DNA from: Pempheris klunzingeri
Lineage: Eukaryota > Chordata > Actinopteri > Acropomatiformes > Pempheridae
Assembly (NCBI RefSeq): GCF_042242105.1
Contig: NC_092019.1
Coordinates: 18,025,328-18,089,327 of the forward strand
Direction of reading: 5' to 3'
DNA: 64,000 nucleotides
Positions 29,031-40,460 of this stretch are shown one piece after another. The notes beneath the pieces were generated by a model. The model searched no databases. It saw nothing but the letters and a program-made list of their open reading frames with translations, and was not told the origin of the DNA. Position numbers and translations under genes: made by a program. The first letter of the stretch is position 1, and each line of letters begins with the position of its first letter.

Positions 29031-30464
29031 CCAAAATGCCACAATATGTGTTTGAGTTTTTTTTTTATTGATCAGACATGTCTAATTGTCATACTTGAAA
29101 TTCCTGGCTAAGGCTCAACAGTTAGCTGCAAAGTTAAAGGTGCCAGTTGGAAATTTCGACCACTAGAGGCACTATGGAGCCATGTTTTGATGAGTGGTTC
29201 CCTTTTTGTTTGCTTTGGCAGGCTGTGCAAGGCAAAATATGCATGTCTTTGCGGTGAAAGGACAAAAACCTTGCAATGCACCTGCAAAAGGCAGGAGAGA
29301 CGACCATTAACTTATGTAAACAATGCTTTCACTCAATGATTGGCTTTAGAATTAATGCATTTAACACAAATTTGATAGGCCTTAAGGATACACACACTGT
29401 GTTTTAGGGAGAAACACTGTCAATTCTCTGTCTTATTATTTTGCATGCAGGTTTCTCTCTTGAACATACAAAAACATGGCTACTTTCCATTCCATTAAAC
29501 CATTTTATTAAAAATATCCTGTGATTACAAACACCCAGAAATTGACTAGCAAAGGTTAACATCTCAGTCTCTATCAAGATTGAGATCTATTCAAAATATT
29601 ACAACTTAATTTGTTATATTATCGATCGCTCAGAGTTGGTAGTCTAGCAATAAAAAATAAAAAAAATCTTGATAAAATAAAAACTCAAGTTTCAAAATGA
29701 ATAACTGCTCAAAATGTCCCAAAAACAGAGTCACAGAATTAACATAATATACACAAAAGAAGAATAAGATATAAATTTATGAGTCAACTTTAGAAGGGAC
29801 ATTAGTGAAAATGCACCTTGCCTCCCCAGAAGACTGCGGGAACTTGCAGAAAGTCACCATAACAGACATCTACCTTTGTTTGGAGTGAAAATAAATTCTC
29901 TTGCTTGTGCTTTCATTATTCAATCCAAAAAGGGACAGAAAAGAAAGAAAAACAGAGTACCACTTAACATTAAGTTGCCCCTTTAAATGTACTAACCAAA
30001 GTTTACTTAAAAACTTAATGTTAAAAGTGTTTCCCCATTTATATTTCCCTACATTGGGTTTAAAATAATAGTCCATGCTAGGTATGACACAGAGGAGGCC
30101 AAAGGCAACTCAATAAAAGAATCTCTCTTTTTTTTTAAAAATGGAGCAACAGTGACAGGCAGGGGGGGCCCGCCCCACCTCAGTATTTGTAGAGAGAACA
30201 CTGCAATTTTAAAAGCTTTCAGAAAAGGAGATACACTTACTGCAGTTACTGCATGCTGAAGTTTTGCTCCCTCAGCCTCTTTCAAAAGTTTATTTTGAAG
30301 GCACAATCAGTGTACACGTGTATTAGAATAAGACTCAATGGCATTGCACCTCCCTTCCCCTTTTGCTTTGTCCGTTTTTTCATTATGGCCATTGATCTTT
30401 TCTGATGTATTGATTCATCCCACCTATTTCTTACACCGCTGCATCTCTACGCGTCGTTGTTCGT
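29031..30464 (-). terminator. cdc42l 3' UTR region with candidate poly(A) signals
   Basis: Minus-strand AATAAA occurs at 30294-30289, 29509-29504 and 29069-29064. The nearest would give a 3' UTR of about 170 nt. The farthest would end about 50 bp from the wnt4b signal, so the two convergent 3' UTRs could nearly abut. No second terminal coding exon (for example one ending CCIF, as in the mammalian brain CDC42 isoform) is visible here. Confidence 0.4.
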
Positions 30465-32229
30465 CTATAGCAGAAGGCACTTTCTCTTGGTTTTGGTCTC
30501 AGGAGGCTCCAAGGCTGCCAGGATGGCCTCGTCAAACACATTCTTAAGCCCTCGCTGGTTGAAAAGAACAGAAAACAAAACAGACAGAGCAGAAATTAGA
30601 CTGCTGTTCTTTATTACTGCCTGATTTAACTGAACATAACGTTGCTCTTAGTTGAACAGTGTGATGCAAATGTACCTGTGTGAGAGCAGAGCACTCCACA
30701 TATTTGACAGCCCTGAGCTCCCGGGCCAGCTTCTCTCCGCTGTCGGGATATAAGGGACGCTGTTTGTTTTTTGCCAGCTTCTCAGTCGTGTTGCTGTCTT
30801 CCCGCAGGTCCACCTGTGTGCCCACTAACAGGAAGGGCGTGCGCGGGCAATGGTGAGAAATCTCAGGAACCCACTGGGACAAGAAAAAAAAAAAAAAAAA
30901 AGATGTAAAAGTTAAATTCACATTTTCTTCTACGACTGGGTGCCTTAATGCTTATTTTGGTAGCAGAGTAGAACAGAATGTGTTTGTTTGTCCAAGTATT
31001 CAACACTATCAAAAGCTGTCAGTGAATATCTGGTCAGATACATTGTCTTGTTTTCTGATTCTTTGATCAGATCCTGATTTTTGGTTTTTCTTCTGTTTGG
31101 ACAACATTTTATGTTTGTTACATTAGTTCAATGAAGAAACACTCTTGTAAGAATTAGAAAATTACATTTCTCAATGTCATAGAACCACAATAATTATCAT
31201 TTTAATATCAGTCCCATAACTCAGGCATCGTATGTGCTCTGGTATCATAAAATTCATCACAATCCGCAGCACAATGATTAGCAGATCAATCAAAAACTTG
31301 AGTGACAGAAAATTATTGTGCTACTATTGATAATCAATTAATAAAGCAAGTAATTTTAATGCAAAAACGCTACACTTTTCTTTGTTCCAGTTTCTTAACT
31401 GTAAGGATTTTTCACTTTTTTGTACCAAGTGACTATAAACTGATTATCTTTGAGTTTCAGACCGCTGACTGAACAAAACACCTGATGATGTCATCTTGGG
31501 GAACAGGTAAACTGCAATGACCCTTTCTAATCTGCCAATTCATCCATAATGAAGATAATCTTACGCCTGCATGTCTGTCAAACAAAGTGTGCAAACCAGC
31601 ACTAGATACACACTTAACAACGAAAGCCAAGGTCATGGTTTTCCCCCCAAATAGTGAAGACATTATTTAAAAACCGACCTTCTCTTTGACGTTTTCAAAT
31701 GATGAGGGGGAGACGACTGAGAAACATACAAGAAACACATCTGTCTGTGGATAGCTGAGAGGACGCAGCCTGTCGTAATCCTCCTGACCTGAGAACAACA
31801 ATCACAAGAGAAGCATGGACAGTTTTTCTACTCGTTCTAGAGTGATAGAAATAAGAAAAACTGAGACATTCAAACGCATTCCTGTTACCTGCTGTGTCAA
31901 ATAGGCCAAGTGTATAGGGCTCTCCTCCAATCATCACCGTCACTGCATAATTGTCAAAAACCTTTAAACACATGAAAAAAGGTAAATAATTTGACTAAAA
32001 TGAAAAGGCAGCATGTTTGATTGCATGGTACGTCAGTCGACACATTAACAGGAGCTTCTAAGTCAGTGACTTTACCACATACAGTACTTTTCAACATGAT
32101 ACTGTCTTCATTAGATCTTCTTACCGTAGGCACATATTCTGAGGGGAACTTGTTGGTTGTGTAGGAGATCAGTAAGCAGGTCTTTCCTACTGCACCGTCC
32201 CCTACCACTACACATTTTATAGTCTGCAT
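30465..32229 (-). CDS. cdc42l: Cdc42-like Rho GTPase
   Basis: Five coding exons: 32229-32125, 31961-31889, 31788-31679, 30873-30676 and 30554-30465, giving 191 aa, the same length and exon phases as vertebrate CDC42. It starts [20 protein letters not shown] with an intact P-loop, then Thr35 in the YVPTV switch [12 protein letters not shown] switch II with Gln61, TQVD and SAL nucleotide-base motifs. It ends [10 protein letters not shown], a CaaX box with terminal Leu, predicting geranylgeranylation and membrane attachment after a basic patch. The acceptor AG abuts the ATG directly. It differs from canonical CDC42 mainly in the Rho insert ([17 protein letters not shown]), in [14 protein letters not shown], and in the tail. 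Role: actin and polarity switch through PAK, WASP and Par6 effectors (family knowledge). Separating cdc42l from cdc42 needs a tree. Confidence 0.93.
31256..31450. repeat. Fish dispersed repeat, copy 4 (cdc42l intron)
   Basis: Phrases ATGATTAGCAGATCAATC, GATAATCAATTAATAAAGCA, AATGCAAAAACGCTACA and TTTGTTCCAGTTTCTTAACT match the shared teleost element in one orientation. It lies in the intron between the third and fourth coding exons. Confidence 0.6.
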
Positions 32230-33738
32230 CTAGAGGGACAGAGAGAAAAATGGGGAACATCACAAGAGCGCCACCACATACAGTTCAACAGACAGTTAGA
32301 TGCTGAGAGAGGAAGTAATGCACAAACATGTCGTATTTAAATATCATATAGCAACTATGGCCTCACAACAACATGAAGAACAGCCGCACATTCACATCAA
32401 CAGCACAGGCAATATTAAGAGTGTGGTACAATGTACTAAGTACTTCCTACATGTTCAGTATTGTATTTTATTCAATCCACTGCAATTTTATAATTGTAGC
32501 TTCTGTTTCAGATTTGTACATGCATAACAGATTATGAGCTTATATTCAGTTGCCAGTTTACTAGGTACACCTCTGCCAACACTAATGCAATAGTCCTACA
32601 ATAAAACCTCCTTTCATGAAAGTTAGGAAGTTCAGTTTTCCTTGAAACTGCATTTGAGCCGTGTAGATTTAGCTGTGTTGTGCTCCAAATGTCTTGCCTC
32701 ATAAGAAGAGCAGTGTAGGTCCTACTGTGACGAGGAAAGACGTTGAGAAAGACTGAAATCTTTGAATTGTGTGTCTTCTTAATATAAAAGGCTCCCAATG
32801 CTTTATCACATGCAGGTTTGATGAAAACATCAACCAGTTACTCCATTGCATATTAAAACACAGAGACAGAGCTACTATTAGCCGTAAAACAATACAGTTC
32901 ATCTGCTCCAGGTTTTTAATCTGACTAATAGTGTTCGGCCCATTTTCAGTGAAGCCAAACTAATGACAAATACACATGACTGGACAAGTACAATTTAGCC
33001 TCTATTAGCAGACCGCTTGATGCCGTTTGATGCTTTGGGTGGTAAATAAAGAAATAAGAATTGAGGATGAAATAAGGAAAATCCTCACATCCATGGTGCC
33101 GTGCTTGTTATTACATGTGGGTTCAAATGATTATTGATGACAGTGAATCACTTCCGCATAAGCTACATATCACAGAAGTTGGAAATAGAGAAAAAACGAC
33201 GGCCCGTTTGCCCAACGTGATTTAGAAGCGGATACTGGCCAACACTTCCGCAATATGAGCATTTCATCAGATACACTGGGGGCTGAATACAGCTGAAACT
33301 TTAAGCAAAACCTTGACATTTCTAACCAACATAAGAGGAGGCGTGAAAACTGAGTCTGACTGTAGTTTTTAAATGATTGAATTAGCTCAGATTGATTAGA
33401 AAGTGACAACTTTGCAGTGTCTGTCCACTGTCACAGTTGACTAATTTACCTTGATAGCAGCAGCTCAATATGTAAAGACTAAACACGAGAAAATAACCGC
33501 AAAACCAGCCGGTGATCACTGAGAATTGTGACAACTTCATTACCCAGATTGATGTTAGTCAACACTAAATAAAGCTTGACGGCTGAAAAACTTTAACACA
33601 AATTTAGAAAACCGCGTTTTCAGCACACGTTTCCTCTTGGTAGAAACTTTAAATGGTTACGGAGACTCTCCTGCGGGTGTCCTAATGTGTATTTAACTAT
33701 AACTAGTTATTTCAGGCTGTTTTTCTAACTCTACTCAC

Positions 33739-33800
33739 CGTTTTTCTTCAGACAGGTTAGGCGTTGGTTACATCCGGGTTTGAGGGTCGAGTTACTTTGC
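33739..33800 (-). promoter_or_regulatory. cdc42l non-coding first exon and promoter
   Basis: On the minus strand a strong donor AAACG/GTGAGTAG ends a candidate leader exon at 33739. Its intron would run to the acceptor directly before the ATG at 32229. CCGGATGT (minus strand, about 33766-33773) is a good ETS-type site. The start site is not fixed. The mlf2 promoter is head-to-head about 1.5 kb away. Confidence 0.45.
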
Positions 33801-33999
33801 GCGCAGCCGCAGACAGGACGAGCTACAGCCACAGCTATAGAGGAGAGATACCGCCGCCTGCTGGACACAAGCGCTCACAGCAACACATCTATGTACCTGA
33901 AAGCTGAGCTGGTTCAGGGTCAAGAAGCACAGGTGACTCATTTCACACAGCAGCAGCAGCAGCTATCACACGAGCATGTAGCGTTAGCCATAAAACCCT

Positions 34000-34108
34000 C
34001 CTATAATTTTGTATTTTTAATTTTGTATACTTGTATCCTGGCTGTTGCGACACCTGAATATCCCCCATGGGGATCAATAAAGGATTATCTTATTTTATCT
34101 TATCTTTT
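34000..34108 (+). mobile_element. 3' tail of a LINE-type retroelement
   Basis: The phrase CCCCCATGGGGATCAATAAA followed by tandem ATCTTATTTT/ATCTTATC units is, from memory, a typical 3' end of fish non-LTR elements that finish in short tandem repeats. No reverse transcriptase frame is attached; only the tail is here. Confidence 0.6.
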
Positions 34109-34279
34109 CAGGACATGGCAGGGGAATAAATCAGAGAACAGCTATGTGAGATTAAATCCTGGTGCAACCTACTCCACAGCATCTCTTTGGCATAAAGTTT
34201 TTAATTTAAATTGGCTTAAGTGTGGATGGGGATTGTTTCAGAGATAGAGAGAAAGCAAAGAGAAAGACAGACAAGAAAG

Positions 34280-34430
34280 AATCACTGTGATTGGCCGAAA
34301 GAAAGAAGCACTCTGATTGGCCGAAAGAAAGAAGCACTCTGATTGGCAGAAAGAAAGAAGCACTCTGATTGGCCGAAAGAAAGAAGCAATCTGATTGGAC
34401 GAAAGAAAGGCCTTCTGTGATTGGCTGCCA
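34280..34430 (+). repeat. 26-bp minisatellite carrying six inverted CCAAT boxes
   Basis: ATTGG (CCAAT on the minus strand) begins at 34290, 34316, 34342, 34368, 34394 and 34420, exactly 26 bp apart each time. The unit core is CTGATTGGCCGAAAGAAAGA followed by AGCACT, with a few substitutions in the last two units. A TATA-like CATAAATAGCC lies immediately downstream at 34441-34451. It lies between the divergent cdc42l and mlf2 promoters. Confidence 0.85.
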
Positions 34431-35130
34431 AGGCATAAAACATAAATAGCCATGAAAAGAGGAAGTCATACACAACATTAACTATTCATCATCAACTATT
34501 AACTATCAATTATCTACAATACAAATCAAAAAAGGCAACGTCGTTACAAGTTGTATGTCTGTAAGGTTTTATTCACCTTTGGAAAATGAAGCCAATGTGG
34601 AAGTGCCAAAAATAGCATATCCTGGACTGGCTAATGAATGGTCACTAGCCATTTCCTAGAGCCAGACCATCTGGGAAATGGCAACAAATGAAACGTTTTT
34701 GAAATACATTGTATTGTAAGTATTTCCCATGCATACTGTTATAATCACAGTCTGCGGCTCTTTTGCTCACAGCGCTGGTGTGGAGCTGCAGGCAGGGGCC
34801 GAGCGGTGTCTGCATCTGTTCATTTTCTGGTACGGTCTCACTGGTACTTTATCAGGGCTAACTTTGAGCTGATAATTGTGATAAGTTAGACTTGATAGGT
34901 TCATTTTTAACCCATCCTGGTGTGAGCCAAGGGGCTGGCCTTCTAATCAGTGTACCATACTGCTCTTTCTGTGTCTAATAAACAAAAACTCTGTTTCAAA
35001 ATATACATTTTTATGGTATGCTTTATTAATTTGATGTAATGTTTTTGTCATACTTTGGTTTACAATTGTTCACATTCGAAATTGCGACATTGTGTAAAAA
35101 GATTCGCTGTTAAAGCCTTTAGGGGAATAC
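34431..35130. other. cdc42l-mlf2 spacer
   Basis: AT-rich sequence after the CCAAT array. It could include a solo LTR or other promoter-bearing insertion, because repeated upstream elements followed by a TATA-like box is a typical LTR U3 layout, but I cannot find terminal repeats or target-site duplication. No coding exon. Confidence 0.35.
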
Positions 35131-35468
35131 TTTATTTTGAAAAGCCTAGAGGCCGGAGGTTGCAGTTGTTAGCGGTGATGCTAACATGCTAACTTGACAG
35201 CGGCGCTGCTTCTCTTTGTCAGAGGACCGACTTCCGTTTTCATGTTTGGTCCAGGTTTCTGCAATTTACCATCTAGTGAGACTCTGAGCTATCTGTCGCT
35301 TTGTTGAACAGCCGTAGTCACATAGTATTTTCGTGACGGGGCTAGTTAAAGGCCCTCCATTTCAGCCTGATCAGAGTTTGAGTCCGTCATTCTATTTTAT
35401 CCTTGAAAAACACGACTGTTTACGTAGCTAGCTGGCTAGCATCAGCCAGCTGAGTTAAATCACCTAGC
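35131..35468 (+). promoter_or_regulatory. mlf2 promoter and 5' UTR
   Basis: Upstream of the mlf2 ATG there is an ETS-type site, minus-strand ACGGAAGT within GACTTCCGTTTTC at about 35229-35241, and a modest CpG content. The ATG lies in the same exon as the 5' UTR. No TATA box is placed. Confidence 0.4.
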
Positions 35469-38400
35469 ATGTTTCGGTTCTTGAATGACGTTGATGACGA
35501 CCCCTTCATGATGTAAGTATTGACATTAATTACATGTCATTTAGACGCTGCTATCACTCTGTGTTCTGCTAGACATGTGAAATGTACGTATTGGCACACT
35601 AAGTCATGTTTTTTCGCTGTGCCTTAAGCAGGTACCTAACGTTACTCTAGCCAGCTGTGGGGGCCTACAGTGATCCTCCATATTGGATAGACAATAACAA
35701 AAAAAGCTGTCAGAGCTTAGCAGGACTTGGTTAACCAACCAGTTGCATAAATGGCCAGTTATCACTACTCATATAACTTGTTGTTTCCCAAATTACTTTG
35801 AGGCAGAGGCTTGGCTAGCCGGTGGCAGGTGGAAGTTGATTTTCTAGTCCAGACACCGGAAAATCTTTACATAACAATGCCTGCAGAGTACTCCTCACAT
35901 GTGGCAAATGTTTGACACTGAACATTACCGACCACCGTAACCTCAACCTTTTGCTGGATAAATCTAGACCTTCAGTCACTGGCAAGAAACTGATCTGAAC
36001 GAGTTTGATTAGATCTTTAAGTCTCGATCCGTTTATAGCCTTGCAGTGCCATCAATCAATCAAGCATCACACTCAAGCTTTATTATAAGTTTATCATAAT
36101 GCAGTCCTGCTGAAACTGCTGCAACTAACGATGTGTATGAGTGTAGATTAATCTACGTATTGTTTTCTGGATTAAGCCAGTGGTCTATTAAAATGTCAGA
36201 GAAAGTGAGAAATGCCTGTTGTGGGTTATGTCTTCAAATATCTTTTCTTGTCTGACCATCAGTCCAAAGTCTAAAGATCGTCATTTACTATAATTTAACA
36301 TTTAATATACATGTATGGATATTTGGAGTTTTTGCATGAAAAACTATTATTTATTATCAGAATGGTTGTGGACTAATTGAATAGTTGGCTATTGAATAGG
36401 CTTTTGTGCACCTTCCACCCTCAGCCCAACACAATGAAAATAGGAAAGCATACACACATTTGTAACAACTTGGACTGATTTGAAACAGTTACTTAGTTAA
36501 AAATCTGCAGCAATTTAGATAATTTATTAATTGACTGTTAAAAGCTAATTTTAATCTGCCACTGGTGCCAGCCTCATTAATGTGAGGACTTTTTGTCTAT
36601 TCATTAATCTAATTTAATAAATTGTAAATTAGATATCTTATCTATGGCCTGTAAACTTGCTCTGGATATTTTTTATTATTTTCTTACATTTCATAGAATA
36701 TTACAATTAAATAAAACACGAATTAAATAGATTCATGACAACAGTTGTAAGTAGCATTAACTTTTTATTTGCAGGGCTCGTTGATCTTTAGGAGCTTGGC
36801 TAGACGAGGTTCATTCGCTCAAGGTCTGAAATGAATAAAATACAATCTATAAATGGTAAAATTATGATTGAAAAATTTAATTATTTGTGAAAAGAATAAA
36901 CGAACAAGATCAGCATTCTGAATAGGCTCCAGTTCACTTCAGTACTCCAGACATGACAGAGTACTGTGGACACATTTCACACAGGACCCAAACAGTAGTG
37001 AGTTTTCACACCCACTCCTCCAGTGATTGGTCACATCCTATTCTCGAATTTGACACGCTTCGCTTCGCTATTATTTTCAGCTTGCACTTGTGAGTCAAAA
37101 AGTTTCAGTGTAACATTTGATTTATTCTAGGGATCCGTTTGCTGCTCACCGGCAGCAGATGAGGGCTCTGTTTGGACCATTTGGCATGGACCCCTTTGCT
37201 CTCGCCCCCCAGATGCAGCCACACCGTACACCACGTAGACAGGTAACTGTCTGCCTGTATTCATGTGTTTTGTATGGTTACACATGTTTGGTATCGACAG
37301 TAGTTTATCTACTGCATCAGTTTTTGAGTTTAAGGAGTACATTTTCTTCCAGGCTGGTCCGCTGGCTCCCTTCGGCATGATGGGAATGGTGAGTAGCTGC
37401 TTCTCTGACCTCCTTCAACTACACAACTTATATGTTTAAAAGTTTCTGTTAATATTACAGATTACACATGCACTATCCAGTTACTTAAAATGTCATCAAA
37501 GAGCTACAGGTGTGAAATAGCACTTATTCTGCAGGTATTCTGGTTTATTATTACATGAACTGGTTGTGGACAGCGAGTTGAGGAAACACGCATATACGAT
37601 ATGTACATGAATCTTTGCTTGTCCTTTTTCACCTTTGTAGTTACCAGTGATTACTGGAGAAAACTTCAACCGCATCTTCTTTGTCATTTAAGATTCCATC
37701 ATTTTTTTTGCCATAAAAAAGTGTGTTTTGTGCACTTTTTTGCTCCGACATTAAGGTGTTGGTGCTCAAGGGATGACTCCAGTGGCGCTGCACTGATAAT
37801 GAACGCTGTTGTTTCAAAGGTGTGCCACTCTGTTAATGCTTGATGTCTCATTAAGGGAGAATGTAAAAGATCTCCCTTCATTTATTTTTGCAGGGCGGAG
37901 GGTTCATGGATATGTTTGGCATGATGGGAGAAATGATGGGAAACATGGTGAGTAGTTCTGTCAGTCACTTTCAAATAAACAGAAAGTAATAACCTTCATG
38001 AATGAACGTTGTGTCTGAACAGTACTCCATCTCACCTTCTGTTTGCTTTTTATCATTTTCCTCTTGTAGGAAAGAATGACCGGTTCACCAAACTGTCACA
38101 CGTTTTCCTCTTCAACAGTCATCTCGTACTCCTCCTCAGACTCAGGGCCTCCTGAAGTTTATCAGCAGACCAGTGCAACGAGAACAGGCCCTGGAGGGGT
38201 GAGAATACCTTAGCTGTAGAGATGATTACAGCACACGTAGGGAGTGGTTAGTGCCATATTAGTAGACCTGATTAGATTCTACAGTTTCCAAGAACAAGCC
38301 TGACTCCACATGAGGTCTTTGTTAGTCCAAGCATGACTGTGGCCTTCTGGCCTCATTAGCACATGAAATGACCAGTAATTGTAGTGACAATAAATAGATC

Positions 38401-39098
38401 ACGTACAGTATAAATATTATAGTTGTCATCCAAACATCTCAGTTCATTGAGAGTGCAGTGCATCCTGCTTGTTTTAATAAATGAAGTCACTTGTCACCTC
38501 AGATCCGTGAGACGCGGCAGTCAGTGAGGGACAGCGAGAGCGGCATCGAGCGTCTTTCCATCGGCCACCACATTGGGGATCGTGGACACATAATGGAGCG
38601 TTCACGAAATCGTCGCACTGGAGACCGCGAGGAACGACAAGACTACATTAACCTCGATGAGAGTAAGTTGTTGGTCTAGAAATGTAATGAGTTTTTACGG
38701 GAGGAGGACCCACTATTCTCTGCTAAACGTTGAATTTCAAAGACAACTAACTAACTAAGAAACTCAAAGGAGGTACAGCAATTTGTCTGGTTAGACCAGA
38801 CACTAAAGTAATGCTGTGAAACTGCATAAAAGTTGATATTGTTACAGTGATGTTACTAGTGTCACTTGACAACCTGTTCCCACCAGCTGATGCAGCAGCA
38901 TTTGATGAGGAGTGGAGGAGGGAGGCAGGAAGATTCACTTCCCCGAATGCCCGCGCGCTGGACTACAGCCGAGATCGACGGGGAGGAGGCCAGCAGCTGG
39001 CCCTCACTGCCCCTCCCAGCTCAACGCCGCCCCCGGGCCATCGGCATGAGTCCCCCAGACACCGTCAGCCCCACACCCGCCCTCGTTACGACTGGTGA
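35469..39098 (+). CDS. mlf2: Myeloid leukemia factor 2
   Basis: Seven exons: 35469-35512, 37131-37242, 37353-37388, 37894-37947, 38070-38198, 38503-38662 and 38887-39098, total 248 aa, equal to human MLF2. Conserved blocks are [107 protein letters not shown] and [11 protein letters not shown], ending PRYDW. The C-terminal 60 residues are Arg/Pro-rich and diverged. MLF proteins are small nuclear/cytoplasmic adaptor-like factors with roles in transcription and protein quality control; no enzymatic motif is present. The 1.6-kb intron 1 carries a dispersed repeat. Confidence 0.97.
36120..36400 (+). repeat. Fish dispersed repeat, copy 5 (mlf2 intron 1)
   Basis: The best-preserved copy in the window. 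Ordered phrases: CTGCAACTAACGATG, GATTAATCTACGTATTGTTT, GTCTATTAAAATGTCAGAGA, ATGTCTTCAAATATCTTTTC, ATCAGTCCAAAGTCTAAAGA, TGCATGAAAAACTATTATTT and GGACTAATTGAATAGTTGGC. The same order defines a very abundant teleost element. Non-coding. Confidence 0.7.
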
Positions 39099-40194
39099 GA
39101 GGTAAGAGAGTAAGTGCACTGAGTATCTACAGCCCTTATTCTCAGGATTAGAACAGTCAAGTCCAGCCTAACCTGATGGGTTTAGTGGGAAATCAGGTTC
39201 TACTTTTGAAACTCCTCCAGTTTAAAAAGGTTTTTTTGGCATATATGCCAGCCAATAACTAGTAAGTATAGACAGACCAGACATACTGTGGTATTTACTG
39301 TAGAAAGTCCTGCTCAATACAAGTTGGAAAAACAAACAGTTCATCAAAAGGACAAAATGCAAAATTTGCTTTTTATTGGTGTATCCATTTTACATAAAGC
39401 AACTAACATAAATGGAGCTTCAGGCATTTATTCTGGTTTGAGGGATCCTCAAATTTCCAAGACAGGGTAGCTAAGATTTGTATATTTATATAATACTGGT
39501 ACAGTATGGTACACTCTGCTCAACAACAGATCCTGCAGGGTCATTGCATGTTACTCTGTAAGAGATGGGTCCAATGAACTGTTCCACACTGGATGATACA
39601 GTTTTGGTCCACATTAGACCATTTGAAGAATAATAATGCTGTGATGTAAATGCAAGAGGAGAAAATGCGCACATCATCAACTTGTCACCCATCTGTACCA
39701 CTGAAAATGTGCCTATGGGTCATAACAGCAGTCTCATTGTGAGAAAGTTGTCAAACTGTCCGATTCAAGCTGACTTTGATCAACAAACCACTGAACTGGC
39801 TGCTGTTGGAGCAGGTCTCACAGTGAGATCTAGGACCACTATATTGGATCACCAAAACAGAATCCTCAATTGTTCATTGAAAGATCTGCTGATTCGACCT
39901 GCCCTCCTGTCTGATATTTGTCGTAATAAACACTGCCGCCTCGGTCGACTGTCCCTGCAGGTGTCGCTCTAGGCCGGCCAGAAGGAAGGAGTTGAGGGAA
40001 GATTTCCCCCGATGCTGTGAACCACGCTGAAGGCGGAAGTTGATGATGGCCACAACTGCCCGTCGTAAATGTTTGATATGACTGGACTGTCTGTACATGA
40101 ACAACACACACGCAACAAAACCCCCACATACTTGATAGTTACATTGACAGTTCTACTTCTCCACGGTTACACTCAACACACACACACACACACA

Positions 40195-40234
<40 letters not shown>

Positions 40235-40460
40235 GGCACCCTTGTGCTGACATGGGTATAACTACACTTACTTTATATATATATATATATACTCATTCTC
40301 AAAACTTGACATGTTCTTGCCCACTGCACTTAAGTGCTACAGTATACAGTACATCTGCTGTACAGTCCATTTTATGTTTGTGAAGACACTAATGTGTCAG
40401 TGAATTGAATTGTATACTGTTAACTAATTAATCTAACTAAATAAAAGGTCATTAAACATT
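39099..40460 (+). terminator. mlf2 3' UTR with candidate intron and poly(A) signal
   Basis: The stop TGA (39096-39098) is followed three bases later by a strong donor (GAG/GTAAGAG, intron from 39102), and TCCCTGCAG at 39952-39960 is a strong acceptor, suggesting an intron wholly in the 3' UTR. Such an intron, under 55 nt from the stop, would not trigger nonsense-mediated decay. AATAAA at 40440-40445 is the likely poly(A) signal. A CA array at 40172-40231 would lie in the UTR. Confidence 0.5.
40172..40315. repeat. (CA)n and (TA)n microsatellites
   Basis: Perfect CA runs at 40172-40199 and 40204-40231 separated by TACA, then a short TA run at about 40275-40291. Confidence 0.9.

Noticed and set aside
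29160-29172. CTCF-like CCACTAGAGGCAC between wnt4b and cdc42l
   Set aside because: One base short of the usual spacing of the CTCF core, so probably not a good site; tempting only because it lies between convergent genes.
33780-34247. 155-codon plus-strand frame between cdc42l and mlf2
   Set aside because: It starts in the presumed cdc42l promoter, runs through a CAG run and ends in a LINE-like tail; no protein family recognised.
34431-34560. Solo LTR of an endogenous retroelement
   Set aside because: A TATA-like box after an upstream repeat is suggestive, but I could not identify TG...CA ends, target-site duplication or a poly(A) signal, so I list it only as a possibility.
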